DNA from: an uncultured Bacteroidia bacterium
GTDB lineage: Bacteria; Bacteroidota; Bacteroidia; Bacteroidales; Prolixibacteraceae
Assembly: GCA_903897145.1 (NCBI GenBank)
Contig: CAIUAN010000045.1
Span: 1-64,000, forward strand
DNA length: 64,000 nt
Direction of reading: 5' to 3'
Shown here piece after piece: positions 1-10,078 of this stretch (positions are counted from its first letter, which is position 1; each line of letters opens with the position of its first letter). Under the pieces are notes generated by a model that saw nothing but the letters and a program-made list of their open reading frames with translations, did not search any database and had not been told where the DNA came from. A program made the position numbers and the translations under genes.

Positions 1-54
1 AATGGAACCATAAGGGATGGCTTTGAGTTAGTTTTAATAGAACAAGACCAATAG
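1..54 (+). CDS. possible C-terminal end of an upstream plus-strand gene (partial)
   Basis: Frame 1 is open from the first base and ends at a TAG at 52-54, coding a plausible 17-residue tail (NGTIRDGFELVLIEQDQ). It is followed directly by a hairpin terminator that would serve both strands. The fragment is too short for family assignment, and an open frame of 17 codons can occur by chance. No function is proposed. Confidence 0.25.
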   Translation, partial: NGTIRDGFELVLIEQDQ

Positions 55-78
55 AATTGAATCTAACTAAATAAAAAT

Positions 79-118
79 AGAGGAATAGGGGTAAGAAAAC
101 TCTTTCGCCTATTCCTCT
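79..118. terminator. hairpin terminator, probably bidirectional
   Basis: An 11-bp perfect inverted repeat (AGAGGAATAGG at 79-89, CCTATTCCTCT at 108-118) lies just beyond the stop of the minus-strand gene at 131. Read on the minus strand, the stem is followed by a T-rich run (ATTTTTATTT), as in an intrinsic terminator. It closes the operon transcribed from about 10.2 kb. Confidence 0.65.
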
Positions 119-130
119 GTACAAAAACAC

Positions 131-2362
131 TTATTTTTTTACTACAGCAGCTGCTTTTTCAGGAGCACCAATAACATTAAGATAACGACCTATCCAATAA
201 GGAAGAAGCCAGATATCGCCTGCGCTTAGTTCTGAACTGCCATCATCATGTCCCTCGAGATTAAAGCGATTCTCGTTATGTCTAAATAGTGGCAGCTCAT
301 CGGGAGGAAGGACTTCTGTAATTGTTTGATTTCTGAAGTTTGGGGCAACCTTCTCGATATCTTTTCGATGACTCGCTACAACAGTCCAGTTAATCATATC
401 AAGAGGATAGCGCTGTAGGTACCAAACGGCTTCATTTAAATCAATTTTCTTCGCACCTGCAATTGCGGTCATGATATTCCAAAGCCCCTCTTTTTCAGGT
501 CGTTCAATTTCCCAATGATCGATTATTGCCTCTTTATATTTTGCCTTAAGGGTATCATTAAGGGCATATCGGTAAAGTCCCCAATAACCACAGAAATACA
601 TCTCATCGTCGGAGTGATTCCATTCGCTCGATAATCTCTGACTTAGGCCATCAGCATCTTTGGGAGCCATTCCTATTCCTTTCATTGGCTGCATCAGGTT
701 TTCGAGGTAGCCGTGCTTTTTCATAAGCAAGAATGCAGCATCCTTATACTTTGGTTTTTTGGTAAAATGCCAAGCTGTTTGAAGCATTGCGATGATATTA
801 GAAGAGTTAATCTTCCGATCACCAACGATTTTAGGACGGGCATTCACATACTCGGGATTCCACTTGCCCCATTGTGTTGGCTTGCCATTCCAATCGATCA
901 TATAAAAATCATTTTTGACGACATGCGACATCAAGGTGTCAATAATCGTAATCGCCTGTTTTTTCAATGCTGGATCAGGCACCAGCTCTGCAATGGCTCC
1001 ACAAGCAAAAATATGACCAATGGCCTCATCACTGCTTGTTGTTGATTTCCAATCCCATTCAGGATCTTCAGTAGCCCGCCAAGGCTCACTTGTCTTATTG
1101 TATCCCGCTCTTTCAAAAGACCGTGATGGGAAACCATTGTGCAACGGATTAATGGTGTATAAACGTTCAATAGCATCTAGTGATTCGCGCACATACTGAA
1201 GCGCCTCGTCTGATTTAGTTACTGCATAGCGGAAGGTCTCTCCGGCTAAATACATGGTTGTCCACAACCCATCATTATCGGAATTTTCAAGACTGCCGGT
1301 GGTCACATCACCATTAGTCATACCCGAAATAGTGGCATTAAAACCGAGTCGGATATGACGATCACGTACTTGTTTTTCGTAATACATCGCCTTCTCTTCT
1401 AAAGTCATCGACTTGAATGAGATCTGTGCCATACCACCATTTGTCAAGACCAAAACTGAGTGCTCTGGACCTTTGGTGATACTCACGATAGTATCGGAAG
1501 GGAGCCATCGTTTAGAGGTGAAATAGTTAAATTTTCCATCTGGACGAAGCATCATCGCACCATAGGTAGAGCCAAACCAAAGCTCTCCATTCACCTCGTT
1601 AGCTGAGGTAATCTCAGTCCAAGGCATTTTTTGATGTATTCCACCCAGTTGTTTTTGAGTCTTAGCATCGAGCTCCAAATAACCATCCTTCGTTCCTACG
1701 AAAACCTTTCCTGCAACTGGTGCTAAGCAGCTGAAATTAGTTCCCTCAATAACCTTTGTAAGTTGTTTCTTGTTTGGAGAGAAGACCTGTATCGAAGCAG
1801 ACCCCAAAATCCAATAAAGATTAGATTTAGCATCAAACTTGATCTCTTTTACCGATTCGCCAGATAGCGATCCTTCCCACGCAACTTGAGAATTAGAGAT
1901 CAGTTTTAAGACTTTCCCATCTGAAATTAGAAATCCAAAATCTTTGCCAACAGTTAAAATATTAGCTCCAGGCAATTCATGTTTAACAAATAATTTTCCA
2001 GCCCAAGCATTACTAAAGACAGCCTTATCATCAAGATAAACCAACTGATCTTGAAATGTAGCAATGCCAGAAATATGCTTATCAGATGTTGGACGATCCT
2101 GACGGTCTGTGACTAACGTTCCAGGAAAAAGAAACTGACCATTGCGAGGTCTAAGCAACCCTTTTGAGGAGAGAATCTGAATATATCCATTGTGATCAGC
2201 AGCTACATTTTTTAAAATTACAGCATGATCTTCAAGTGTATATTTAACGCTAAAATCCTGTATAAATGGTTTATCAAGGTGTTTTTCAGTTGTCTGTGCA
2301 AAACTGATTTTCGAACAAAATAGTAGGGCTATCATAAAACCCAATAGAGTAACTTTTTTCAT
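131..2362 (-). CDS. secreted propeller plus alpha/alpha-toroid protein, paralog 1
   Basis: This is a 743-residue protein with a signal peptide (MKKVTLLGF..., cleavage near FAQ, residues 21-23). Residues about 30-330 form short repeated beta-blades of the two-component-regulator-propeller type (for example GKVFVGTKDGYLEL, GELWFGSTYGAMML). Residues about 330-735 are helix-rich with conserved aromatic and acidic motifs (SDNDGLWTTMYLAGE, DPEWDWKSTTSSDE, WNHSDDEMYF), which suggests an (alpha/alpha)6 toroid such as occurs in many glycoside hydrolases and lyases. It lacks a kinase or output domain, so it is more likely a periplasmic enzyme than a sensor. It is the last gene of the SusC/SusD operon, 71 bp after its paralog at 2434. 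The fold is inferred from motif pattern; the substrate is unknown. Confidence 0.7.
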   Translation of the reverse strand: MKKVTLLGFMIALLFCSKISFAQTTEKHLDKPFIQDFSVKYTLEDHAVILKNVAADHNGYIQILSSKGLLRPRNGQFLFPGTLVTDRQDRPTSDKHISGIATFQDQLVYLDDKAVFSNAWAGKLFVKHELPGANILTVGKDFGFLISDGKVLKLISNSQVAWEGSLSGESVKEIKFDAKSNLYWILGSASIQVFSPNKKQLTKVIEGTNFSCLAPVAGKVFVGTKDGYLELDAKTQKQLGGIHQKMPWTEITSANEVNGELWFGSTYGAMMLRPDGKFNYFTSKRWLPSDTIVSITKGPEHSVLVLTNGGMAQISFKSMTLEEKAMYYEKQVRDRHIRLGFNATISGMTNGDVTTGSLENSDNDGLWTTMYLAGETFRYAVTKSDEALQYVRESLDAIERLYTINPLHNGFPSRSFERAGYNKTSEPWRATEDPEWDWKSTTSSDEAIGHIFACGAIAELVPDPALKKQAITIIDTLMSHVVKNDFYMIDWNGKPTQWGKWNPEYVNARPKIVGDRKINSSNIIAMLQTAWHFTKKPKYKDAAFLLMKKHGYLENLMQPMKGIGMAPKDADGLSQRLSSEWNHSDDEMYFCGYWGLYRYALNDTLKAKYKEAIIDHWEIERPEKEGLWNIMTAIAGAKKIDLNEAVWYLQRYPLDMINWTVVASHRKDIEKVAPNFRNQTITEVLPPDELPLFRHNENRFNLEGHDDGSSELSAGDIWLLPYWIGRYLNVIGAPEKAAAVVKK

Positions 2363-2433
2363 TTTATGGTTTAATTTATAAGACTTTTTTTAAAAATAAT
2401 TCAAAGTTTAATCCGTCAGCTAATGGATTTACT

Positions 2434-4677
2434 TTATTTTTTCACCGGAGCACTAATAACGCCCAAGTATCTACCCATCCAATATGGGAGCAGCCAGATA
2501 TCGCCGGCACTCTCTTCTCCATTTCCATTACCCCGTCTACCTTTATTATCCAAGCTAAACATGTTGCCATTGTGGCGATGAACAGGTCGTTCATCTGGAG
2601 GCAAAACCTCTGTTATTGTTTGCTGTCTGAAATTCGGAGCAACCATTTCAATATCTTTCCGATGACTATTCTGAATAGACCAGTTAATCATATCGAGTGG
2701 ATAACGCTGAAGCCACCACACTGATTCCTTTAAGTCGAACTCATTACTAGCCAATGCGGTAAAGATATTCCAAGCGGCCTCTTTCTCCGGCCGTTCGATC
2801 TCCCAGTGGTCAATAATAGATGCTTTATATTGTGTTTTTAAATCTGCGTTAAGCGCATAACGATAAAGACCCCAATAGCCAATAAAATACATCTCATCAT
2901 CCGAGTGATTCCATCCGTTTGAGAGATCTTTACTCAACTCATCTGAATTTGCAGGAGCCTCTGCAATTGATTTCATAGGGCGCATTAGGTTCTCGAGATA
3001 ACCATTCTTGTACAAAAGCTCAAGCGCCTTCTGTTTGTAAATCTCTTTATGGGTAAAGTGATAGGCAGTTTGCAGCATCGAAGTAATATTCGAAGAACAG
3101 ATCTTCCGATCGCCAACCATGATAGGACGTGCGTTCACATATTCAGGATTCCAGCGTCCCCATGTCGTTGGCTTGCCATCCCAGTCAATCAAGTAATAAT
3201 TATGATCCACAATATGTTGCATCAAAATATCTATCAAGTGGATAGCTCGAGATTTCATTGGCTCCACATTGATAAGTTCCGCCATAGCACCTAAGGCAAA
3301 AATATGACCGATAGTCTCATCGCTACTCGTGGTTGCTTTCCAATCCCACTCAGGGTCCTCAGCGTGCCTCCAACGATCGTGATCCGACAACCTGTTTATA
3401 TCGCCACGTCGCTCAAATGATCGAGCGGGGAATCCAACCGGGTTGGAATTAATTGAATACAAACGCTCTAAAGCGTCGAGCGATTCGTAGCAGTTTTGCA
3501 GTGCTTCGTCTGACTTGGTTGCAGCATATCTGAATATCTGACCACCCAAATACATCGCAGTCCATAGACCATCATTATCCGAATCTTTCAATAGTCCAGT
3601 AGAGATATCTCCATCTTTCATCCCTTCCAGAGAAGAGTTAAAGCCATTCCGGATATGGCGTTGACGGACTTGTTTTTCGTAAAACAAAGCTTTCTCTTCA
3701 AGAGTCATTTGCTTGAAGCAGATCTGTCCAAGGCCTTTATCGGTAAGGATAAGCACCGAGTGATCTGGTCCAGCTGCAATATGTTTGACCGCATCACCAA
3801 TGATCCAACGTTCGCCATTGTAATAATCATATTTACCATCCCCTCGAATCATGAAAGCTCCATCCGATGTGCCCAACCATACTTTCCCATTGATAGTGGT
3901 AACACAGGTAATATCTGTAACAGGAATTTTACGATAAACATCACCGACCTGTTTTCCCGTTTGAATATTCACTTCAAGAAAGCCGTTTGATGTGCCAATG
4001 ACAGCTTTTTTACCCGCATCAGTCAAGTCAAAATCTGTAAAATTGACACCTTCATAAACCAATTTTAGTTTCTGATCTTTTAAAGAATATGAGCTCAATG
4101 ACTTAGTCCCTAAAATCCAAAATAGACCATTTTCAGAGTTATATTTTATCGCTAAAATGTTATCATTAGTTAGCTTTCCTGACCAAGTATTTTTAGATTC
4201 CTGCACCAGTTTTAATGATGTGCCATCAGAAATAAGGGAGGTAAAATCTGGAGAGACAGCAAAGATTTTGGCTTCAGGAGTTTCATGTTTTGAATAGAAT
4301 TTTCCAGCCCAAGCATTACTTAAAACAGCCTTATCATCTAAGTAGATAAATTGATTTTGCAACACACCAAGATTAGATATTTTCTTATCACCCATTGGCC
4401 GGTAGGCCAAATCTGGGACAAGGGTTCCGGGATATAAGAATGCACCAGCATACGTTTTTAACAAACCGGCTGATGAAAGAATTTGAATGGCCCCATTTCG
4501 ATCGGCAAAGACTTTCTCAAGTTTTAGTCCTTCTTCCTTAAGTTTATATTTTATACTGTAGTTCTGAGAAAATGGAATATCCTTGAAAACAGGTTTTTCT
4601 GATTTGCCTGGCTCAGCCCATACGGCAAAACTACAAAGACAATAGGCTAGTGTAAAAAATGTGGCAATTCTTTTCAT
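2434..4677 (-). CDS. secreted propeller plus alpha/alpha-toroid protein, paralog 2
   Basis: This 747-residue protein is collinear with the gene at 131 along its whole length (shared SDNDGLWT, DPEWDWKATTSSDE, NHSDDEMYF, GDIWLLPYWMGRYL), so the pair arose by tandem duplication. The signal peptide ends near VWA (residues 19-21). An N-terminal propeller-like half (about 35-330) is followed by a helical catalytic-looking half. Compared with its partner it has a small insert around residue 428 (GDINRLSDHDR) and a Gly/Asn-rich stretch near the C-terminus. It lies downstream of SusD but beyond a strong hairpin at 4971-5004, and a TAGTTTTG box lies 31 bp before the start codon, so it may be partly uncoupled from susCD. 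Enzymatic role is inferred only from context and fold. Confidence 0.7.
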   Translation of the reverse strand: MKRIATFFTLAYCLCSFAVWAEPGKSEKPVFKDIPFSQNYSIKYKLKEEGLKLEKVFADRNGAIQILSSAGLLKTYAGAFLYPGTLVPDLAYRPMGDKKISNLGVLQNQFIYLDDKAVLSNAWAGKFYSKHETPEAKIFAVSPDFTSLISDGTSLKLVQESKNTWSGKLTNDNILAIKYNSENGLFWILGTKSLSSYSLKDQKLKLVYEGVNFTDFDLTDAGKKAVIGTSNGFLEVNIQTGKQVGDVYRKIPVTDITCVTTINGKVWLGTSDGAFMIRGDGKYDYYNGERWIIGDAVKHIAAGPDHSVLILTDKGLGQICFKQMTLEEKALFYEKQVRQRHIRNGFNSSLEGMKDGDISTGLLKDSDNDGLWTAMYLGGQIFRYAATKSDEALQNCYESLDALERLYSINSNPVGFPARSFERRGDINRLSDHDRWRHAEDPEWDWKATTSSDETIGHIFALGAMAELINVEPMKSRAIHLIDILMQHIVDHNYYLIDWDGKPTTWGRWNPEYVNARPIMVGDRKICSSNITSMLQTAYHFTHKEIYKQKALELLYKNGYLENLMRPMKSIAEAPANSDELSKDLSNGWNHSDDEMYFIGYWGLYRYALNADLKTQYKASIIDHWEIERPEKEAAWNIFTALASNEFDLKESVWWLQRYPLDMINWSIQNSHRKDIEMVAPNFRQQTITEVLPPDERPVHRHNGNMFSLDNKGRRGNGNGEESAGDIWLLPYWMGRYLGVISAPVKK

Positions 4678-4707
4678 GAAAGTATTAGATTTTAGGAATA
4701 GAAAAAC

Positions 4708-4715
4708 AAAACTAT
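4708..4715 (-). promoter_or_regulatory. candidate -7 promoter box for the gene at 2434
   Basis: On the minus strand this reads TAGTTTTG, an exact match to the Bacteroidota -7 consensus TAnnTTTG, 31 bp before the start codon at 4677. A TTTG at 4732-4735 (minus strand) lies 16 bp further upstream, a little closer than the usual -33 spacing. The rest of 4678-4970 is AT-rich with no gene. Confidence 0.35.
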
Positions 4716-4970
4716 AAGGGTACTAATATAGCAAAAGTTAGGGTAGCCTGTTTGCAAATTAGCATATTATTTCTTGATTTTTTCGGTTTTAACACTTGTG
4801 AAATTTAGCATTTAAATAACTGAAAATAAATATCTTGGGACCGACAAGAAAGCAGTAAGACGAGGATAGATTTTTTTAAATTATAGATGAAAGAAAACGA
4901 GAAGAATAAAGTTAGAAAATCTCCATTTGACCAAAGCTCAAACCAGGTCTACTGAGGCATTGCAAAAACA

Positions 4971-5004
4971 AAAAAGGTGCTGTCGGAAACGACAGCACCT
5001 TTTT
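4971..5004. terminator. strong bidirectional intrinsic terminator after SusD
   Basis: A perfect 10-bp stem (GGTGCTGTCG at 4976-4985 and CGACAGCACC at 4990-4999) with a 4-base GAAA loop is flanked by A5 and T5, so it would work in both directions. It lies 28 bp after the SusD stop and should end or attenuate susCD transcription before the two propeller/toroid genes. Confidence 0.85.
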
Positions 5005-5031
5005 ATATGCTAGATTAAAATCTAAATCTGA

Positions 5032-6672
5032 TTATTGCAATAACCACATTTTTGACCAAGAATCATCGTTACCAGTCTGACCAGTGTTGGCAGTTGGAAC
5101 TAAGGCAGAAATTGCAGTAGCTGCATTCGTGCCATTAATATTGATCTCAGTCAAATCGTATTTTAAACGAAGTGGCAAGGTATTTTTGTAACCAGCGTTA
5201 CCGATTGGGATAACTGGTAAGCCAGTTCTTCTCCAGTCGAACCAAGTTTCAGAGGCACTCAAGAAACCAGAAATATATTTCTGTGTCATCAACTGAGATA
5301 GAGTTCCGTCATAAGCCACACCTGTTTGAGTGATGTAAGTAGCGTATGAGCTTCCAACACCCCAAGTTGTTAATGAAGCTTGAATACCTGAATTGTACCA
5401 AGATTGTTGAGTACCACCAGCAGAATAACCTCTTTGAGCTGCCTCAGCAAGGATAAAACAAACCTCTGCATACGTAATAGCTCTCGCATTAAGCAATGCA
5501 TTTGAATTTGCTTTAAACATATCGGTAAGTGCAGAAACGTGAATGTTCGCACCACCCTGTACTGGGCTTGGATTTAAGTTGTACGTAAATGGCTCATTTT
5601 TAGCAATCGCCAATGGAATACCCACGTAAGTAGCGGTATCTACAAGAACAACGTTTGTGCTCGCAGTTGGTGTAGCAGAGATCCAGTTACTTGGAGTATA
5701 AATCTGATAAGTAGTCGCTCCATTTGGAGGAATGCTTGCCACTGTAACTTTAGAAGCTACTGGCTTAAACCATACTGGAAGACGTGGGTCATTCACACCT
5801 ACTAGAACATCTCTAAAGTAAGCACATAACTGAAGTCTGGTATAGTTACCTTGTGCAGGTGTGCCATCCCAAGCAATTGCAGTATCCCAAGAGTCAGCTG
5901 AAGACAACCCTGGATATGCCATAAGGGCATCATCAGCAGTTGAAGAGAAAATTGGATACGTTGATGGGTTAGCCATGATCTCTTCAATACCAGCCTTTGC
6001 AACTGCAGGACTTTTAACTGAAAGACGCATGTAATAACGTAACATTAATGAGTTAGCCAATTTCTGCCATTTTGCTGGGTTTCCAGCATAAATAACATCC
6101 GCACTTGGATTAATATTGCTATAACTTGCAGCAGGTTTAGATAAAAGAGTATTTGCTGTTTTTAGATCAGCAATTACACCTTTAAAAATATCTTCCTGTT
6201 TATCAAACTTAGGCTTTGTATTTAATGCACCTAACCCAGCTTCGCTGTACGGAGCATCACCCCATAAAGAGGTAATCTGCGCAAATGTGAAACTTTTCAT
6301 GATTAACGCGACTCCAAGATGGAAATCAGACTTTGACGCTATAGCACGGTCACGTAAAAGATAGATATCTCTTAGTGTACCATAATTTCCGCCCCAAGCA
6401 TGTGGATCAACCCAGTTAAAATATTGCAATCCAGATCCCCAACCACTCTTTTGTACATAAGACATTACTCCAGCATAATCGCCATTATAATTGTCATCCT
6501 GATAAGGTCTAACCGTATTTACAATCGCTGTTGTCATCACGTAGTTTGGATCAACAGTGATCTGACTGATCGTATTAGGATCCACGTTTAGTTTGGTAAG
6601 GTCTCTGCACGAGGCAAAAACGACTACCATTAAAACGAGAGTTAATTTAAAAATTGTTTTCATATATTTCAT
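5032..6672 (-). CDS. SusD/RagB-like outer-membrane glycan-binding lipoprotein
   Basis: This 546-residue protein has a lipoprotein signal (hydrophobic stretch to VVVFASC, lipid-acceptor Cys at residue 22). A second in-frame ATG at 6663 (MKTIFKLTL) is an equally good start. The body has the helical TPR-like fold signatures of SusD-like proteins: LNVDPNT after the lipobox, LWGDAPYSEAGLG, KWQKLANSLMLRYYMRLS, and the C-terminal TWFDWRRTGLPVIP. SusD proteins form a lid on SusC and bind the incoming oligosaccharide at the cell surface. It follows its SusC partner by 19 bp and is followed by a strong terminator. The specific ligand is not predictable from sequence. Confidence 0.93.
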   Translation of the reverse strand: MKYMKTIFKLTLVLMVVVFASCRDLTKLNVDPNTISQITVDPNYVMTTAIVNTVRPYQDDNYNGDYAGVMSYVQKSGWGSGLQYFNWVDPHAWGGNYGTLRDIYLLRDRAIASKSDFHLGVALIMKSFTFAQITSLWGDAPYSEAGLGALNTKPKFDKQEDIFKGVIADLKTANTLLSKPAASYSNINPSADVIYAGNPAKWQKLANSLMLRYYMRLSVKSPAVAKAGIEEIMANPSTYPIFSSTADDALMAYPGLSSADSWDTAIAWDGTPAQGNYTRLQLCAYFRDVLVGVNDPRLPVWFKPVASKVTVASIPPNGATTYQIYTPSNWISATPTASTNVVLVDTATYVGIPLAIAKNEPFTYNLNPSPVQGGANIHVSALTDMFKANSNALLNARAITYAEVCFILAEAAQRGYSAGGTQQSWYNSGIQASLTTWGVGSSYATYITQTGVAYDGTLSQLMTQKYISGFLSASETWFDWRRTGLPVIPIGNAGYKNTLPLRLKYDLTEININGTNAATAISALVPTANTGQTGNDDSWSKMWLLQ

Positions 6673-6691
6673 ATTTTTTTAAAGTTCAAGA

Positions 6692-9600
6692 TCAGAAACT
6701 TACATTCAGTTTGAATCCAACTGGAATGGTCCAAGGTGTTACGTTATCACGCTCAATACCTTGAGCAAACTGGCCAACACCAACGTTTGCACTTCCAAGA
6801 CTGTTGTTAAATGCTTGCTCAGGATCGATACCAATTTTTGCTTTTGTCCAAAGGATAACATTGCTGGTATAAATCGAAACTGTTGCACTCTGAATACCTA
6901 AAGATTTTAGGCCAGGAAGTTGGTAAGAAAGTGAAAGGTCTCTTAGCTTAACAAAATCCGCATCAAATGTTGCCGTTTTAGTAAGACCCCATCCATAATA
7001 GTCACCATAATAATCAGTTGCATCAGTTAAGTGCTCTGAACCTAGAGTGAATTTTCCAGCAGCATCAACAGTACCATCAACACCAGGCATGAACACACCA
7101 TCGTTTAAAGAAATTCCACCATCTGAATATGGCTGACCGCCGTAATCAGCAGTAGGACCACCGACAACTGGGAAAGCAGTTCCGTTAGGACCGAATAGAC
7201 TAGCGTGAGCTTTCAACCAAGTAGCTACATTAACACCTTTTGGTGGGTGGATGAATGTACTTAGGATACGAGAACCATGTAAGTCAGATTCGTTGTAACG
7301 AAGCGTCTGAGATACAAACTGTCCACCTTTACGGTAGTCAATGCTTGCACTTAATCTCCAGTTTTTATATTTAACCGAAGTTTGGATACCTAACATATAG
7401 TCAGGGAAGAAGTTTCCAATGATTGGCGAAGCTCTTTTGTTGTTTACCTCATGTACACCAGTAATTTGCTCATAACCGTCGCTATCCAAAAGTGGCCAGC
7501 CATAGTAAGGAGAAGTTTTATCTTGTACACGCAACATCTCAGCATCTACGATATTACCAATCTTCTCACCAACCCAAGTTTCTGCACCACCTTTAGCATT
7601 TGTCCAAAGGATGATATGAGATACTCCTGGAGCAAGAGATTTCAACGTTAAAGAGTTAGTTGAGATATTTGCGTTGATATCCCAAGTGAAGTCTTTCGTT
7701 TTGATCGGAGTTCCACCAAGTGAGAATTCCATACCTTCACTAGTAACCAATCCAGCATTAAACTTTTGTGATCCGTAAGAAGATGAAGGAGAAAGGGTAT
7801 TATTTAAGATCTGATTTTTGTTATCAGCTGTATAATAAGTTCCTTCGAAACGTAAACGGCTATCGTATAGATTTAAGTTAACCCCGATCTCTTTTGAAGT
7901 CTTGATCTCAGGTTTAAGTGTTGGGTTCAACAAGTTTCCTGGAACAGAGAACGTTGTTAAGCCATTCCATGAACCTGGGCTAAGACCTGCAAGAAGTGCA
8001 TACGGATTGGTATCATTACCTACTTGTGCAATACCACCTCTTAATTTAGCTAAAGATACATTTGAACCTAGATCAACCATTTTATTTACCAATAAACTCA
8101 AAGAAGCTGATGGGTAGAAATATGAACGGTTTTGAACTGGAAGTGTACTTGACCAGTCGTTACGTGCAGTAACATCAAGGTAAGCTAAATCTTTATATCC
8201 TAAAGAACCCAGAGCATAAAGCGAGTATACAGCTTTCTGTGCTGATCCATTACCTACTTGTAAGCTAGACTGTAACATGTTGCTAATGTTGAAAATTCCA
8301 GGAACGATCAAACCAGCACCACTTGACTGCATACTTGTGCTTGATCCCATGTAATATCTTGCATTTCCCCCTGCAGATACAGTTAGACTGAAGTCAGAGA
8401 TTTTTTTCTCATAAGTCAATAAGAAATCAGAGTTGTTCTCTGTATTTTTTGAGTTTACATTACCATAGTACCCGTTACGAGCGCCAGTATAACTCTTTGC
8501 GATCTTACCTTCTCTAAACTCACTATAAGTGTCAAGAGAGTAACGAGCAAAGAAGCTTAAGTTTGAAGTGATCTTATAATCCAGTCTTAAATCGCCATAA
8601 ACACGGTCTCTTGTGAATGGGTTATTTACTTCATTCGCCACAAAGTATGGGTTGTTCACACCACTACTTTTAGAACTACTACCAAGTGCATAAGGACTAT
8701 TTTGTTGAATTCCAACTTGTCCAGGTAACCAATAGTTTTTTAAGTCATTCCCGTCGATTTCATTGTTTAGTTCGTAAATCGCTTGCATTGGGTTAGTCCC
8801 ATTACTGATCGATGGACGATTGTTCGCATTAGAACGAGCGTAGTTAATCACTGCACTTACACTAAGTTTTGAATTTAACTTAATAGAAGTATTGAAAGAG
8901 ATTGTTTTACGATGCATATCAGAGTTAGGGATCAAACCTTTATTCTCCATGTCATTGAAAGATAATCTATAGTTAGATTTTTCATTCGCATCAGCGATTT
9001 CAATGTTATTCGTTGATGTAAAACCTGTTTGGAAGAAGTTTTTAACATTGTTTGGATGGTTAACCATTGGAGTTGCAATATAGTTACCAGCCGCATCGGT
9101 TGGATAAGGCCATTGGTAAGCCATTGTTTGACCATCTAATGCAGGGCCATTCCAAGCAGATTGTGTTGGATTGATATCCATATAAGGTCTGCCATTATTT
9201 GGACGCATGCTTTGAGAGTAAGGACGTGGTCCGTAACCCCAACCGTTATTTAGATAATCAAGGTATTTATATGGGTTTTCGATCTCTGTGTTTGAAGTTA
9301 CAGAAACTCCAAGACCTTTCCGTCCACCTTTACCTGATTTAGTAGTAATCAAAACAACTCCGTTACCTGCACGTGAACCATAAAGAGCCGCAGCACTAGG
9401 TCCCTTAAGAACAGAAACAGATTCGATGTCATCCGCGTTCACATCAGAAATAGCACTACCGAAATCGACCGTGTTACCTGATCCAAGAGCAGACATGTTA
9501 CTCAATGAGTTGTTCATTGGAATACCATCAACCACATAAAGAGGTTGGTTGTCAGATGTAAGTGACGAAGCACCACGGATAACAACGTTTACAGAAGAAC

Positions 9601-10078
9601 CAGCAGCACCTGTAGAACTGATCTGAACACCAGAAACCTTACCGGCTAAAGAGTTCAAAGCATTCGCATTTGCTGATCTCTGCATCTCTTCACCTTTGAC
9701 TTCCGCAACAGCATAACCCAGAGATTTTTGCTGTCTTGTAATTCCCAAAGCGGTTACAACTACCTCATCAACAGCAACTGAAGATGAAGCTAAAGTAACA
9801 TTAACAGAAGATTTGCCATTAACAGCTACAGACTGGCTTTCCATTCCAACGAATGAAACTACCAACGTAGACTGTGCACTTGGAACTGAGATGTTGTATT
9901 TACCATCGAAATCGGTAACTACACCATTCGTTGTTCCTTTGACAACGATAGTCGCCCCTGGAAGTACTTCTCCCGAGGTTCCCTTAACAACACCGCTCAC
10001 CTTAACCTGGGCAAATGTGTTGCTCGCAAAAAGAACACACATCCCGAGTAGGAGCATTTGAAAGATTTTTCTTTTCAT
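6692..10078 (-). CDS. SusC/RagA-type TonB-dependent outer-membrane transporter
   Basis: This 1128-residue protein has a signal peptide (cleavage near TFA/Q, residue 23). A carboxypeptidase-regulatory-like domain follows (about 25-105: SGVVKGTSGEVLPGATIVVK), then the plug with the usual VDEVVVTALGITRQQKSLGYA motif and SVLKGPSAAALYGSRAGNGV, then a long 22-strand barrel ending in an aromatic C-terminus (FKLNVSF). It imports oligosaccharides with energy from TonB-ExbBD. It is the first gene of an operon with SusD (19-bp gap). The leader is about 135 nt if the TATATTTG box at 10222-10229 is used. It is intact, unlike the related gene at 18192-21637. Confidence 0.95.
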   Translation of the reverse strand: MKRKIFQMLLLGMCVLFASNTFAQVKVSGVVKGTSGEVLPGATIVVKGTTNGVVTDFDGKYNISVPSAQSTLVVSFVGMESQSVAVNGKSSVNVTLASSSVAVDEVVVTALGITRQQKSLGYAVAEVKGEEMQRSANANALNSLAGKVSGVQISSTGAAGSSVNVVIRGASSLTSDNQPLYVVDGIPMNNSLSNMSALGSGNTVDFGSAISDVNADDIESVSVLKGPSAAALYGSRAGNGVVLITTKSGKGGRKGLGVSVTSNTEIENPYKYLDYLNNGWGYGPRPYSQSMRPNNGRPYMDINPTQSAWNGPALDGQTMAYQWPYPTDAAGNYIATPMVNHPNNVKNFFQTGFTSTNNIEIADANEKSNYRLSFNDMENKGLIPNSDMHRKTISFNTSIKLNSKLSVSAVINYARSNANNRPSISNGTNPMQAIYELNNEIDGNDLKNYWLPGQVGIQQNSPYALGSSSKSSGVNNPYFVANEVNNPFTRDRVYGDLRLDYKITSNLSFFARYSLDTYSEFREGKIAKSYTGARNGYYGNVNSKNTENNSDFLLTYEKKISDFSLTVSAGGNARYYMGSSTSMQSSGAGLIVPGIFNISNMLQSSLQVGNGSAQKAVYSLYALGSLGYKDLAYLDVTARNDWSSTLPVQNRSYFYPSASLSLLVNKMVDLGSNVSLAKLRGGIAQVGNDTNPYALLAGLSPGSWNGLTTFSVPGNLLNPTLKPEIKTSKEIGVNLNLYDSRLRFEGTYYTADNKNQILNNTLSPSSSYGSQKFNAGLVTSEGMEFSLGGTPIKTKDFTWDINANISTNSLTLKSLAPGVSHIILWTNAKGGAETWVGEKIGNIVDAEMLRVQDKTSPYYGWPLLDSDGYEQITGVHEVNNKRASPIIGNFFPDYMLGIQTSVKYKNWRLSASIDYRKGGQFVSQTLRYNESDLHGSRILSTFIHPPKGVNVATWLKAHASLFGPNGTAFPVVGGPTADYGGQPYSDGGISLNDGVFMPGVDGTVDAAGKFTLGSEHLTDATDYYGDYYGWGLTKTATFDADFVKLRDLSLSYQLPGLKSLGIQSATVSIYTSNVILWTKAKIGIDPEQAFNNSLGSANVGVGQFAQGIERDNVTPWTIPVGFKLNVSF

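Noticed and set aside
2360-4677. Propeller proteins as hybrid two-component regulators
   Set aside because: They carry propeller-like blades but no membrane helix, histidine kinase, receiver or AraC-type domain; the C-terminal half looks enzymatic.
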